A stretch of DNA of 48,170 nucleotides, taken from positions 1-48,170 of the forward strand of contig JAGCVC010000013.1 in the NCBI GenBank assembly GCA_017962565.1, written 5' to 3'. Shown here piece after piece: positions 26,789 to 35,460 of this stretch (positions within the stretch are counted from its first letter, which is position 1; every line of letters starts with the position of its first letter). The notes beneath the pieces are model-generated. The model ran no database searches. It saw only the letters and a list, made by a program, of their open reading frames with translations, and was not told where the DNA came from. This DNA is from Alphaproteobacteria bacterium. Lineage in GTDB: Bacteria > Pseudomonadota > Alphaproteobacteria > CAAHEQ01 > UBA3637. The position numbers and the translations under genes were made by a program.

Positions 26789-28106
26789 GATAAAATTCCT
26801 TTACTGTTTCTTATTTATATTGCTCACCATCTTGCCACAAACAAAAGCTTTTTGCAATACCCTATCTGTAATTCGTGACACACAAATGGAACAATATGCT
26901 TTAACAGGTGTAAAAAAACTGTTTCAAAATGCCGAGTTGAACGCTGATGCCGTTCAAGTTGTTTTTTTGAATGATTTATCTTTGAATGCGTTTGTTGCCG
27001 GCGGTTCCGTTGTTTATATTCATGCCGGTCTGATTACTCAAACAGACAATCCTGACGAATTTTTCGGAGTATTAGCGCACGAAACAGGACACGTTGTCGG
27101 CGGACATACGATTCGTTTAGTAAATGAAATGGAAAAAGCTCAAACAACTGCTTTTATTACGACTCTTTTAGGTGGTGTTGCCGCAGTCGCTTCCGGCAGA
27201 GGCGATGTCGGAATTGCCATTATGTTAGGGGGAATGGGGTCCGCGAACAGTTTATTAAGTTCTTACCGTCAGACAGAAGAAAATGGCGCAGATAGCATCG
27301 CAGTGGATTTAGCTAAAAAGTCAGGTTTTTCAGTTAAAGGGCTTTACGATGTTATGAAAAAAATAGAAAAAGAAGAACGTTTAAGGATTGATAACGTACC
27401 GACTTATTTACGTTCTCACCCTTTGACACGTGACCGTTTGAACTTTTTGGAAAATGCAGCAAAGACAGCCGGCCCTGTAAAAGAAGATGAAGAATTTAAC
27501 ATGATTAAAGCAAAACTTTACGCATTTTTAAAACCACCGGCAGAAACACGTGTTGTTTATAAGGGAAATTCATTACCTGATATTTATGCAAATGCCATTG
27601 CAGATTTTAAAGAAACTAAAATCAAAGAAACGTTAGAAAAAACAAATCAATTAATCGCGGTACAACCTGAAAACCCGTATTTTTATGAATTGAAAGGACA
27701 AATTTTATTTGAAACGGGTCAAATAAACGAATCCATAAAGGCATACAAACAAGCTTATCAATTACTTCCGGACGCATCATTGATTCGTTTAGCATTGGCG
27801 CAAGCTTTACTGGAAACAGAAGATCCCGAAAATCGCAAACAGGCAATTGATCATTTGCTTTACATCACAGCAAGAGATAAATATTTACCTGATGCATGGT
27901 ACTTCTTGTACATTGCCTATGGACAAGACGGACAATTCTCTCTTGCTGATTATGCTAAAATTGAATATTTGTTGTTAACGGGAAAAAATAACGAGGAAAT
28001 AAAAAAATTATTGCCGAAAACAAAGAAATCCTTGGAAAAAGACCCTGTTAAATCTTTGCGTTTATCTGATATCGAAGACTCTTTAAACGAAAAACAATCG
28101 CATTAA
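26787..28106 (+). CDS. Periplasmic M48 metalloprotease with TPR repeats (BepA-like)
   Basis: 439 aa from the ATG at 26787. A signal peptide (MIKFLYCFLFILLTILPQTK, then AFC) leads to the M48 catalytic domain: HETGH at residues 98-102 and the third ligand Glu165 in EENGADSIA. TPR-like helices fill the C-terminal half (about 270-400: NPYFYELKGQILFETGQ, SIKAYKQAYQLLPDA). This is the arrangement of BepA/YfgC, which checks outer-membrane protein assembly and degrades stalled LptD and BAM substrates. Its ATG overlaps the start codon of the divergent GGT-like gene. Confidence 0.92.
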   Translation: MIKFLYCFLFILLTILPQTKAFCNTLSVIRDTQMEQYALTGVKKLFQNAELNADAVQVVFLNDLSLNAFVAGGSVVYIHAGLITQTDNPDEFFGVLAHETGHVVGGHTIRLVNEMEKAQTTAFITTLLGGVAAVASGRGDVGIAIMLGGMGSANSLLSSYRQTEENGADSIAVDLAKKSGFSVKGLYDVMKKIEKEERLRIDNVPTYLRSHPLTRDRLNFLENAAKTAGPVKEDEEFNMIKAKLYAFLKPPAETRVVYKGNSLPDIYANAIADFKETKIKETLEKTNQLIAVQPENPYFYELKGQILFETGQINESIKAYKQAYQLLPDASLIRLALAQALLETEDPENRKQAIDHLLYITARDKYLPDAWYFLYIAYGQDGQFSLADYAKIEYLLLTGKNNEEIKKLLPKTKKSLEKDPVKSLRLSDIEDSLNEKQSH

Positions 28107-28129
28107 CCTTTATTTTATTCATTTTTTCC

Positions 28130-28158
28130 TTGCACTACCTTTAAAAGAACGTTATATT
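28130..28158 (+). promoter_or_regulatory. Promoter of infA-membrane protein-uvrB
   Basis: TTGCAC (28130-28135), 17-bp spacer, TATATT (28153-28158), 36 nt before infA. Confidence 0.7.
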
Positions 28159-28194
28159 ATCCAAAACGATTTTTTATATGAAGAGGTTTAAACA

Positions 28195-28416
28195 ATGGCA
28201 AAAGAAGAAGTTTTAACATTTACAGGAACGGTAGTTGAAAAATTACCAAACGCAATGTTTCGCGTTCAATTGGAAAATGGACACGAAATTTTGGCTCACA
28301 CTGCCGGAAAAATGAGAAAATTCCGCATTCGTGTTATGGTGGGGGATAAAGTTGAAATTGAAATGACACCTTATGACTTAACCAAAGGTCGTATTTCGTT
28401 CAGACACAAAACCTAA
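28195..28416 (+). CDS. infA: Translation initiation factor IF-1
   Basis: 73 aa, a single S1/OB-fold domain of normal length: [20 protein letters not shown], then [15 protein letters not shown] and [14 protein letters not shown]-1 binds the A site of the 30S subunit during initiation. An AAGAGG Shine-Dalgarno precedes it. The membrane-protein gene begins 21 nt downstream. Confidence 0.97.
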   Translation: MAKEEVLTFTGTVVEKLPNAMFRVQLENGHEILAHTAGKMRKFRIRVMVGDKVEIEMTPYDLTKGRISFRHKT

Positions 28417-28437
28417 CTTATTATCAAGGGGGATAAG

Positions 28438-29529
28438 ATGAGTTTTTCATTATTCGCTTTATTTTTTGTCGCAACGTTATTGTTGTGCTTGACTTTCTTA
28501 TATATCGGAAAGCATGAACGCAATGAAAAAGGATTGGATACAAGTAACAAAGCCGGATTGGCCGTAACAGCATCTATTGTATTTGGTTGGGTTCTATTGC
28601 AATTTGCATCAAAAGAATCTGTTTTCCCGTTTGAAGATCTTTTTGGTCTTGCACCGTTTTTAGTTGCTGCAGCCGCATTATCCATGTATGTCATTCGTAA
28701 GGAAAAAATAAATCGTTTTTGGATTTACCTTTTTGTGACGGCAACTTCCGTTACTTTCATTCCGGAAGACATTCTCATTTTTCAAGGTCTTGTTCCCTTA
28801 TTTTATGATCGCTTTGCAACTGCGTTTCTTTGGGCCTTATTTATTTCCATTTACACCCGTATGGATAAATTAAATGGCATGACAATATTTCAAACAAATG
28901 CTTTATGCTTGGGTTTTGCACTTTTTCCATTAATTACAGCCGCTCGAAAATTGTATCCCACTGATTTCTGTTTTTATCCTATGATTATTTTATCCGCTTT
29001 AATCGGCTTCATAAATTACAAAAAACATGAACCGGATGCTTCATTAGGTAGAACAGGCTCTGCACCTTTGGGATATTTAATGGGATTATTCTTCATTTTA
29101 TTGGCTATCAAAGGTTTCTGGATGGCATTCTTAGTTATGCCTTTCTATTACTATTTCGAAACTATTTATTCATTGATTAACAAACTGATTCATCGTAATG
29201 CGCCTATGCCAACGTCTTCTTCATTTTTTGTTTCTTGGATTACCGAAAAATATCAAAATATAAGAGGACTGTTTTCTTTCTTATTTTTAGTCATGATGGG
29301 ATTTGCCGCAATCGGTTTGCTTTTTAATGAAAACATTCAGTTATTATTAACCCTTACTTTTTTTCTTCTTATCTATGCTTTGTACAAGTTGTTTTATTGG
29401 GGGAGACCAAAAATCACATACCGCAGCATGTTTAAAGATACAAAGGACTTGTTCGTTTTGTTGAAGTCTAATGTGAAGGATTCATGCGAAACAGTTTCAA
29501 CATATATCAAAGATAAAAACAAAAAGTAA
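28438..29529 (+). CDS. Polytopic membrane protein, distantly MraY/WecA-like
   Basis: 363 aa with about nine or ten hydrophobic segments and an AAGGGGG Shine-Dalgarno. I cannot place it firmly. The stretch [20 protein letters not shown] resembles the G-D-x-G-S-x-x-L-G-F-L-x-G motif of the polyprenyl-phosphate GlcNAc/MurNAc-phosphate transferases (MraY/WecA), but the catalytic Asp there is replaced and the N-terminal Asp pair is not evident. It may be a diverged or inactive relative, or unrelated. It lies between infA and uvrB; its TAA overlaps the uvrB ATG. Confidence 0.6.
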   Translation: MSFSLFALFFVATLLLCLTFLYIGKHERNEKGLDTSNKAGLAVTASIVFGWVLLQFASKESVFPFEDLFGLAPFLVAAAALSMYVIRKEKINRFWIYLFVTATSVTFIPEDILIFQGLVPLFYDRFATAFLWALFISIYTRMDKLNGMTIFQTNALCLGFALFPLITAARKLYPTDFCFYPMIILSALIGFINYKKHEPDASLGRTGSAPLGYLMGLFFILLAIKGFWMAFLVMPFYYYFETIYSLINKLIHRNAPMPTSSSFFVSWITEKYQNIRGLFSFLFLVMMGFAAIGLLFNENIQLLLTLTFFLLIYALYKLFYWGRPKITYRSMFKDTKDLFVLLKSNVKDSCETVSTYIKDKNKK

Positions 29530-31550
29530 TGTTTCCCCTTTATGAAAAAAGTCATAATCTGGCTCCTGCCGAATTTCATTTAAACAGCCCTTTTGCACCG
29601 GCTGGCGATCAACCGGAAGCGATTGCACAGTTACTTCAAGGATTGGCTGAAAATGAACGAAATCAAGTATTGCTCGGCATTACCGGTTCAGGCAAAACAT
29701 TTACTATGGCAAAGATTATAGAACAATCACACAGACCGGCTTTAATTTTAGCGCATAATAAAACATTAGCCGCACAACTTTACGGAGAAATGAAATCCTT
29801 TTTTCCGGATAATGCTGTCGAATACTTTGTTTCATACTATGATTATTATCAACCGGAAGCATATATTCCGCGTACTGATACTTATATTGAAAAAGATTCT
29901 GCCATCAATGAACAAATCGATCGGATGCGCCATTCTGCGACTCGAAATATATTGGAAAGACGTGATGTTATTATTGTTTCTTCTGTTTCCTGCATTTACG
30001 GTTTGGGCAGTGTTGAATCTTATTCAGCGATGAAAATTCCTTTAAAAGTCGGCGACAGTATAGATATTTCGGATTTAGCAAGACAATTAACCGGGCTGCA
30101 ATATGCCAGAAATAATATGGTTTTGGAACGTGGTGCTTTTCGTATCAGCGGTGACATTGTTGATATTTTTCCAAGCCATTACGAAGATTTGGCTTGGCGT
30201 TTATCTTTTTTTGGCGATGAGATTGAAAGTATTTCGGAATTTGACCCTTTGACAGGTAAACAAAAATTAGCCTTAAATGAAATTGTTGTTTACCCGGCAA
30301 GCCATTATGTCACACCACGCCCTGCTTTGTCACAAGCAATAAAAACCATCAAAGAAGAGTTAAAAGATCGGTTGGCCTTTTTGCATGATAATAATATGCT
30401 TGTAGAAGAACAGCGTTTAGCACAAAGAACACGTTTTGATTTGGAAATGATGGAAGCCACAGGATCTTGTAAAGGCATTGAAAATTATTCCCGTCATTTA
30501 ACCGGACGTGCACCGGGTGAACCACCGCCGACACTATTCGAATATTTACCACCGGATGCTTTATTATTTATTGATGAAAGTCATGTTACCGTTCCGCAAA
30601 TCGGTGCTATGTACAAAGGCGATTTTTCTCGCAAAGATACTTTAGTCAACTATGGTTTCCGCCTGCCCAGTGCAAAAGATAACCGCCCATTAAAGTTTGA
30701 AGAATGGGATAAAATGCGTCCGCAAACAATCTTTGTTTCCGCAACACCGGGTCCTTGGGAAATGAAACAAACAGCCGGTGTATTTACCGAACAAATTATT
30801 CGCCCAACCGGCTTATTAGATCCGGAATGCTTTGTACGTCCTGTATTCAATCAAGTGGATGATTTACTCAGCGAATGCGTTGAATGTGCAAAGAAAAATG
30901 AACGTATTTTAGTCACGACTTTAACAAAGAAAATGGCGGAAGATTTAACGGAATACTTGGCAGAAAACGGCATTAAAGTTCGTTATATGCACTCTGACAT
31001 TGACACATTAGAACGCATTCAAATTATCAAAGATTTACGTAGTGGTGTTTTCAACGTTCTTGTCGGTATTAACTTATTACGTGAAGGACTAGATATTCCG
31101 GAATGTGCTTTGGTTGCTATCTTGGATGCAGATAAAGAAGGATTCTTACGTTCGGAAACATCTTTAATACAAACAATCGGTCGTGCAGCCAGAAACGTCA
31201 ATGGTCGTGTTGTTTTGTATGCAGATAAAATAACCGGATCAATTGAACGCGCTTTATCTGAAACAAAACGCCGTCGTGAAAAACAAATAGCGTTTAACAA
31301 AGCACATGGCATCGTCCCGAAAACAATTCAAAAACAAGTACCGGATATTTTAAGTACCCTGACTGATATGGACTATACAGATACAACCATTGAAGAAAGA
31401 ACTATTCAAGTTCCTGAAAAAGACTTTGAAAAACGAATTGCACAACTGGAAAAGAACATGAAAAAAGCCGCAGAAGATTTGGATTTTGAAACAGCAATTC
31501 GCTTACGCGATGAAATAAATATCTTGCGATCACAAAAAATGGGAATTTAA
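29529..31550 (+). CDS. uvrB: Excinuclease ABC subunit B
   Basis: 673 aa, full length. Walker A is [13 protein letters not shown], the beta-hairpin region includes [12 protein letters not shown], the DExx box is [12 protein letters not shown], and helicase motif VI is QTIGRAARN. The C-terminal UVR domain ([15 protein letters not shown]) binds UvrC. UvrB verifies damage delivered by UvrA. The stop codon overlaps the stop of the convergent yceD in a TTAA. Confidence 0.98.
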   Translation: MFPLYEKSHNLAPAEFHLNSPFAPAGDQPEAIAQLLQGLAENERNQVLLGITGSGKTFTMAKIIEQSHRPALILAHNKTLAAQLYGEMKSFFPDNAVEYFVSYYDYYQPEAYIPRTDTYIEKDSAINEQIDRMRHSATRNILERRDVIIVSSVSCIYGLGSVESYSAMKIPLKVGDSIDISDLARQLTGLQYARNNMVLERGAFRISGDIVDIFPSHYEDLAWRLSFFGDEIESISEFDPLTGKQKLALNEIVVYPASHYVTPRPALSQAIKTIKEELKDRLAFLHDNNMLVEEQRLAQRTRFDLEMMEATGSCKGIENYSRHLTGRAPGEPPPTLFEYLPPDALLFIDESHVTVPQIGAMYKGDFSRKDTLVNYGFRLPSAKDNRPLKFEEWDKMRPQTIFVSATPGPWEMKQTAGVFTEQIIRPTGLLDPECFVRPVFNQVDDLLSECVECAKKNERILVTTLTKKMAEDLTEYLAENGIKVRYMHSDIDTLERIQIIKDLRSGVFNVLVGINLLREGLDIPECALVAILDADKEGFLRSETSLIQTIGRAARNVNGRVVLYADKITGSIERALSETKRRREKQIAFNKAHGIVPKTIQKQVPDILSTLTDMDYTDTTIEERTIQVPEKDFEKRIAQLEKNMKKAAEDLDFETAIRLRDEINILRSQKMGI

Positions 31551-32047
31551 TTTTTCTTCCAATTTTTTAAAACAGCAAAAGGATTTTCTTTTTCCTCAAA
31601 ATCCCCTGCTTTAACCAAAGGAATCCCTTCTTTACGAGGAAAAGGATCAAGTCCTAAAATCAGATATTCAACGACCAATTCTCCAACATCAATACGTCCG
31701 TCCTCAACAACTTCTACATCAGGCGCATCCATATCTAAATCAATCGGATTTTCATGTCGGGAATGTTGGCAGAAAAATTCCGTGAACGAATCTTCCACCT
31801 TTTGTTCAATTGCTTCACCCGACACAACGCAAGCCTGTTTTACGTGAGCAACAAACGAACCCGAAACTTCAATTAAATCATTTTTTTGAACAGTTACATC
31901 CGCTTTTAAATCATCAACGCTTAAAACATTTAACCGTTTTGCCAAAGCACTACATTCTTCTTTTGTTGCATGCCATTGTAGTTTTTTTGGCTTTGTTGTC
32001 AGTTCTCTCAATTCGACTATTCTTGACATTTCGGAAGTTTTCTTCAT
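31547..32047 (-). CDS. yceD: DUF177/YceD family protein
   Basis: 166 aa. The family features are present: [15 protein letters not shown] in the middle, then the acidic [19 protein letters not shown] and [11 protein letters not shown]. YceD is linked to 23S rRNA or ribosome maturation and usually precedes rpmF (L32); rpmF is not next to it here. An AAAGGAAAG Shine-Dalgarno precedes the ATG, and the promoter (32085-32113) overlaps that of bamE. Confidence 0.85.
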   Translation of the reverse strand: MKKTSEMSRIVELRELTTKPKKLQWHATKEECSALAKRLNVLSVDDLKADVTVQKNDLIEVSGSFVAHVKQACVVSGEAIEQKVEDSFTEFFCQHSRHENPIDLDMDAPDVEVVEDGRIDVGELVVEYLILGLDPFPRKEGIPLVKAGDFEEKENPFAVLKNWKKN

Positions 32048-32060
32048 TTTTTACTTTCCT

Positions 32061-32089
32061 TTTTAATTGAAATCTATTATATCTATTAT
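32061..32089 (+). promoter_or_regulatory. Possible promoter of bamE
   Basis: A good -10 TATTAT (32084-32089) with a weak -35 (TTTTAA, 32061-32066; 17-bp spacer). The -10 box lies on top of the yceD -10 on the other strand. Confidence 0.35.
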
Positions 32090-32113
32090 ACGAAAGAAGG
32101 ATAAAATGAGCAA
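32085..32113 (-). promoter_or_regulatory. Promoter of yceD
   Basis: Minus-strand TTGCTC (32108-32113), 17-bp spacer, perfect TATAAT (32085-32090). It overlaps the bamE start codon and the bamE -10 region. Confidence 0.6.
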
Positions 32114-32549
32114 GTGCAGAAGTTTCTTTTTTTGTATTTTAATGGTTATTGCTTTGGCTTGTTGCAGTACAAATCAAGTTGGTGATGTTCCATCAGATGT
32201 ACGTGTCCATGCAATTAAAGCCGGCAAACATACGAAAGAAGATGTTACTCGCCTGCTGGGTTCACCTACCTCAATTACTTTGTTTGAAAAAGAATCTTGG
32301 CTTTATATCGAATCTAAAGAACAAAACCGTGTTTTCTTACCGGCAAAAGAAATAGAACGTAAAATTGTCAAAATTACTTTTAACGCTGACGGAACCGTTT
32401 CAAAAATAAAAGAATTGTCGAAAGACGACGGAAGAGACATCGCTATTGATAACACAGTTACACCTATTGCAGGAAAAGACTTAAGTATTATTGATGAATT
32501 TATCGGTAACTTCGGACGTTTCCCCGCATCCAAAGGTAACGGTCGTTAA
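32106..32549 (+). CDS. bamE: Outer membrane assembly lipoprotein BamE (SmpA/OmlA)
   Basis: 147 aa from the ATG at 32106 with AAGGA 6 nt upstream. Lipoprotein signal peptide with a lipobox at about IALAC (then CST). The SmpA/OmlA domain shows AGKHTKEDVTRLLGSPTSI and KESWLYIE. BamE is a non-essential stabilising subunit of the BAM complex. It is convergent with the small orphan gene at 32551, one base apart. Confidence 0.9.
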   Translation: MSKCRSFFFCILMVIALACCSTNQVGDVPSDVRVHAIKAGKHTKEDVTRLLGSPTSITLFEKESWLYIESKEQNRVFLPAKEIERKIVKITFNADGTVSKIKELSKDDGRDIAIDNTVTPIAGKDLSIIDEFIGNFGRFPASKGNGR

Positions 32550-32550
32550 T

Positions 32551-32748
32551 TTACGTTAAATCGAATTTTCCGACAACTCGCCCATTACAAACATTTAATT
32601 TTTGTTTTTTACGAATCTTAGATGATTTTATTACAATTTGTTCGCCTGAAAGCGTTTTATAAGAAACGACACGATTTGGAATGGCCTTGTTAAGCTTACA
32701 TCCAAAAGAACCTTCCGTTTTATCGATATTCCATTTAAAGATTTTCAT
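32551..32748 (-). CDS. Small basic hypothetical protein
   Basis: 65 aa. The start at 32748 has the strongest kind of Shine-Dalgarno (AAGGAGG, 5 nt before the ATG), which makes this a real gene despite its size. The product (MKIFKWNIDKTEGSFGCKLN, then ending GRVVGKFDLT) is basic and predicted to be mostly beta strands. No family recognised. It follows the kinase gene on the same strand, 67 nt downstream. Confidence 0.7.
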   Translation of the reverse strand: MKIFKWNIDKTEGSFGCKLNKAIPNRVVSYKTLSGEQIVIKSSKIRKKQKLNVCNGRVVGKFDLT

Positions 32749-32815
32749 GATATCCTCCTTTTTACCCTTACACATACATGGTACACTGTTTCTTTCAAAA
32801 AAACAAGCTAAAAAA

Positions 32816-33673
32816 TCAGACATATCTTTTCAAAAAAGAACGAACTTTATTCAACGTTTCCTCGCGCGTCCCGGAAGTATAAATATACCGCCAGGTAACT
32901 TCCCCGACATCTTCGGACAGTTGAGCAATTAAATCCGATTCCTTTTTTATGTCAGACGGATTATTTAGTCGTTCTTGAACACGACGGGAACGCATTGCTA
33001 ATGGGGCTTCCATCCAAAACCCTTCAAAAGAAACATTTAATCGTTTTGCCAAGTCTTGAGCCTTTTTACGTTCTGCAGGATTATAAAACAAGGCATCTAA
33101 TATAACCGGATATCCTGCTAATATTGCTTGCTTTGCTTGACGGCGCATCTCTTTATACACCAAACGTTCTTTTTCCGGTGTATACCAATCTTCGCCTAAA
33201 GTATCATCAAAATCTACCCCTGCCAACTGTTTACGAACAATATCATCACGAACAACAATTGCACTTAAAGGATAAGTCAATTCGGGGGCCATTTCACGAG
33301 CTACACGGGACTTTCCGCTGCCGGATAAACCACCACATGCCATAATAAAAGCACGTCTGCGTGAACGAGGTAAATATTTATAAAATTCCGTATTATTTTG
33401 ACATGCCAGATAATGATTCAAAAAAATGGATACCAACCTTTTATTTGTCAAAATCAAAACATCCGACATCATTTTTGAAAAGTATGCAAAGACATCCTTC
33501 TTTTTAACCGGTATTGTCTTTGAAACTTCAAAATGTCCGTCTGTTGTCAGTTCAACAGTCTCGAATGAAGATATGTGGGATCCTTTTGAATTTAGGTCAC
33601 TGATAATCTGCGCCAACTCCATCATTTCAAAACGATCTATTTTTCCTTTTAAATAAGCCTGCGCAAAGTTCAT
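32816..33673 (-). CDS. P-loop kinase with a remnant of an APH-like domain
   Basis: 285 aa from the ATG at 33673, which has GGGAAG 8 nt upstream and starts one base after the yqgE stop. The C-terminal two thirds form an AAA_33/COG0645-type kinase: [19 protein letters not shown] (Walker A, about residues 115-130), RDDIVRK, YPVILDALF, and MRSRRVQERL. The first 110 residues resemble only the end of the aminoglycoside-phosphotransferase-like domain that precedes this kinase in COG2187-COG0645 fusions (NHYLACQNNTEFYKYLP). The substrate is unknown. Confidence 0.75.
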   Translation of the reverse strand: MNFAQAYLKGKIDRFEMMELAQIISDLNSKGSHISSFETVELTTDGHFEVSKTIPVKKKDVFAYFSKMMSDVLILTNKRLVSIFLNHYLACQNNTEFYKYLPRSRRRAFIMACGGLSGSGKSRVAREMAPELTYPLSAIVVRDDIVRKQLAGVDFDDTLGEDWYTPEKERLVYKEMRRQAKQAILAGYPVILDALFYNPAERKKAQDLAKRLNVSFEGFWMEAPLAMRSRRVQERLNNPSDIKKESDLIAQLSEDVGEVTWRYIYTSGTREETLNKVRSFLKRYV

Positions 33674-33674
33674 T

Positions 33675-34265
33675 TTAAACACTTCCCTGTTCTAATGATA
33701 ACATTAAAGGATTTATACCAATCATCGACAATGCCTTTTCCCATTTCTGATTAACGGGACAGTTAAACAAAAAATCTTCATTTGCATCAAAGACAAGCCA
33801 TGAATTACCGGCAATTTCCAACTCTAATTGCCCGCAATCCCAATGCGAATATCCCAAAGCTAAAAGATACTTTTCTGGTCCTTTACCCTTTGCAATTTCA
33901 GATAATACATCTACGCTGGCTGTAACACTTAAATTATCCGTTATTTTTTCTGTTTCAAAACCGGTAAAATCACTTGAATGCAAAATAAAGCCACGGATCT
34001 GTTCAACAGGTCCGCCCCATAGTACTTTTGGACATTTACCCTTATCTAATTGTGATGAAATATGCAATTGAGATAAGACATCAAAAAAACTCAATAAGCA
34101 TGGCTTATTTAAAACCAGCCCCTTTGTCCCCTTCTCTTCATCATGGGAACATATATAAATGACTGTTGATTCAAAACGTTCATCGCTCATATCCGGCATG
34201 GCTACCAAACATTTGTTGACCAATGAACCGGAAACCAACTGATAAGAAGTTTTATTCTTCGTCAT
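33675..34265 (-). CDS. yqgE: YqgE/AlgH family protein
   Basis: 196 aa. Family motifs: GSLVNKCLVAMPDM (start), CSHDEEKGTKGLVLNKP, VLWGGPVEQIRGFILHS, LGYSHWDCGQLELEIAGNSW. The molecular role is unknown; AlgH was tied to alginate regulation in Pseudomonas. The gene overlaps the end of the FYDLN gene by 14 nt, so translation is coupled. Confidence 0.9.
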   Translation of the reverse strand: MTKNKTSYQLVSGSLVNKCLVAMPDMSDERFESTVIYICSHDEEKGTKGLVLNKPCLLSFFDVLSQLHISSQLDKGKCPKVLWGGPVEQIRGFILHSSDFTGFETEKITDNLSVTASVDVLSEIAKGKGPEKYLLALGYSHWDCGQLELEIAGNSWLVFDANEDFLFNCPVNQKWEKALSMIGINPLMLSLEQGSV

Positions 34266-34602
34266 TTCCTTGCCCGATGTTATCCATCACTTCTGCCATA
34301 TCGTGATTGTCATCACCCAATTCGGAAGGATCTTCTAACAAATCAACGGACGAATCGTCTGAATCTTGAAAATCAGTATCTCCGATAACGGAAGCAACAA
34401 TATCTTCTTCATCCAATTCTTTTTCCAATGCTTTAACATTACTGGCGTTTTTCAAAGCAGCTTCGAACTTTGCAGCATCTAAAGCCTGCGCATCATATTC
34501 AGCACCACACTTTGGACAAACAAATTGTTTTTTACGCATGTCATAAAAGCTTGCACCACAACTTAAGCACTTTCTTTTTGTTCCCCATTCCGGTTTAACC
34601 AT
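34252..34602 (-). CDS. FYDLN_acid (TIGR02300) zinc-ribbon protein
   Basis: 116 aa. Starts VKPEWGTKRKCLSCGASFYD and has a second pair CPKCGAEYD: two CxxC pairs that form a zinc ribbon. The remainder is very acidic (EELDEEDIV, DSDDSSVDLLED). The TIGR02300 family is typical of alphaproteobacteria and has no known function; here the usual FYDLN is FYDMR. AAAGGAG lies before the ATG. First gene of the FYDLN-yqgE-kinase(-32551) group. Confidence 0.9.
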   Translation of the reverse strand: MVKPEWGTKRKCLSCGASFYDMRKKQFVCPKCGAEYDAQALDAAKFEAALKNASNVKALEKELDEEDIVASVIGDTDFQDSDDSSVDLLEDPSELGDDNHDMAEVMDNIGQGNDEE

Positions 34603-34666
34603 TTTCGACTCCTTTACTTAAATAAATGAATATATCAAGATAAGCGTATGCAACTATATTTTCTTC

Positions 34667-34695
34667 TTGTCAATAAGAAAATTTAAAAATATGAT
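34667..34695 (+). promoter_or_regulatory. Promoter of cmk-rpsA
   Basis: TTGTCA (34667-34672), 17-bp spacer, TATGAT (34690-34695), 43 nt before cmk. Confidence 0.6.
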
Positions 34696-34738
34696 ATTTT
34701 TATAAAATTTTTGAAAAAAACAACAGAAAGGACAAAAA

Positions 34739-35401
34739 ATGATTATTGCTATTGATGGAACTTCTGCCGCCGGAAAAGGTACATTGGCAAGAAGATTACA
34801 AGAGTTTTTTGATTATGCTTATTTGGATACGGGTGCTTTATACCGTGCAGTCGGAAAACGTGTATTGGATCGAGGACAAGATCCATCCGATGAATCTGCC
34901 GCGAAACAAGCTGCATATGAATTGGCCCCTGAAATGATGCTTCAATTACAAAACGATCCTTCGATTCGCACCGAAGTTTGTGGCAGTGCAGCATCAAAAG
35001 TATCTGCTATACCAGCTGTAAGACAAGCTTTATTTGATTTCCAACGCAACTTTGCCCTACACCCGGTCAAAGAAGATGGAACCCCCGCGAAAGGCGCTAT
35101 TTTAGACGGTCGCGACATCGGAACAGTGGTCTGTCCCGATGCTCAAGTTAAACTTTTTTTATCCGCTTCGGCAGAGGTCAGAGCAAAAAGACGATTAAAA
35201 GAGTTGCAAGAAAAAGGAATTTGTGTTATATATGAAGATGTCTTAAATGATGTCAAGAAAAGAGATGAACGGGATTCATCACGTGCAACGGCACCTTTGA
35301 AGCCCGCAGAGGATGCTTTAATCTTGGATACATCGGATTTGACGGTCGATGACGTGTTTGCCCGCGCCATCGAATTTATTAACCAAAAGGCAAACATTTA
35401 A
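34739..35401 (+). CDS. cmk: Cytidylate kinase
   Basis: 220 aa. It phosphorylates CMP and dCMP with ATP. P-loop IDGTSAAGKGTLARRL, then YLDTGALYRAVG, DGRDIGTVVCPDA, and RDERDSSRATAPLKPAEDA (lid and substrate loop). The AAAGGA Shine-Dalgarno fits the ATG at 34739. Located directly before rpsA, as in many proteobacteria; aroA, often upstream, is absent. Confidence 0.96.
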   Translation: MIIAIDGTSAAGKGTLARRLQEFFDYAYLDTGALYRAVGKRVLDRGQDPSDESAAKQAAYELAPEMMLQLQNDPSIRTEVCGSAASKVSAIPAVRQALFDFQRNFALHPVKEDGTPAKGAILDGRDIGTVVCPDAQVKLFLSASAEVRAKRRLKELQEKGICVIYEDVLNDVKKRDERDSSRATAPLKPAEDALILDTSDLTVDDVFARAIEFINQKANI

Positions 35402-35460
35402 ACCAAAGACCGTTGGAACCAACCAACTGGCAAGTAATTGACGAATGTAAAGGAATAAAT

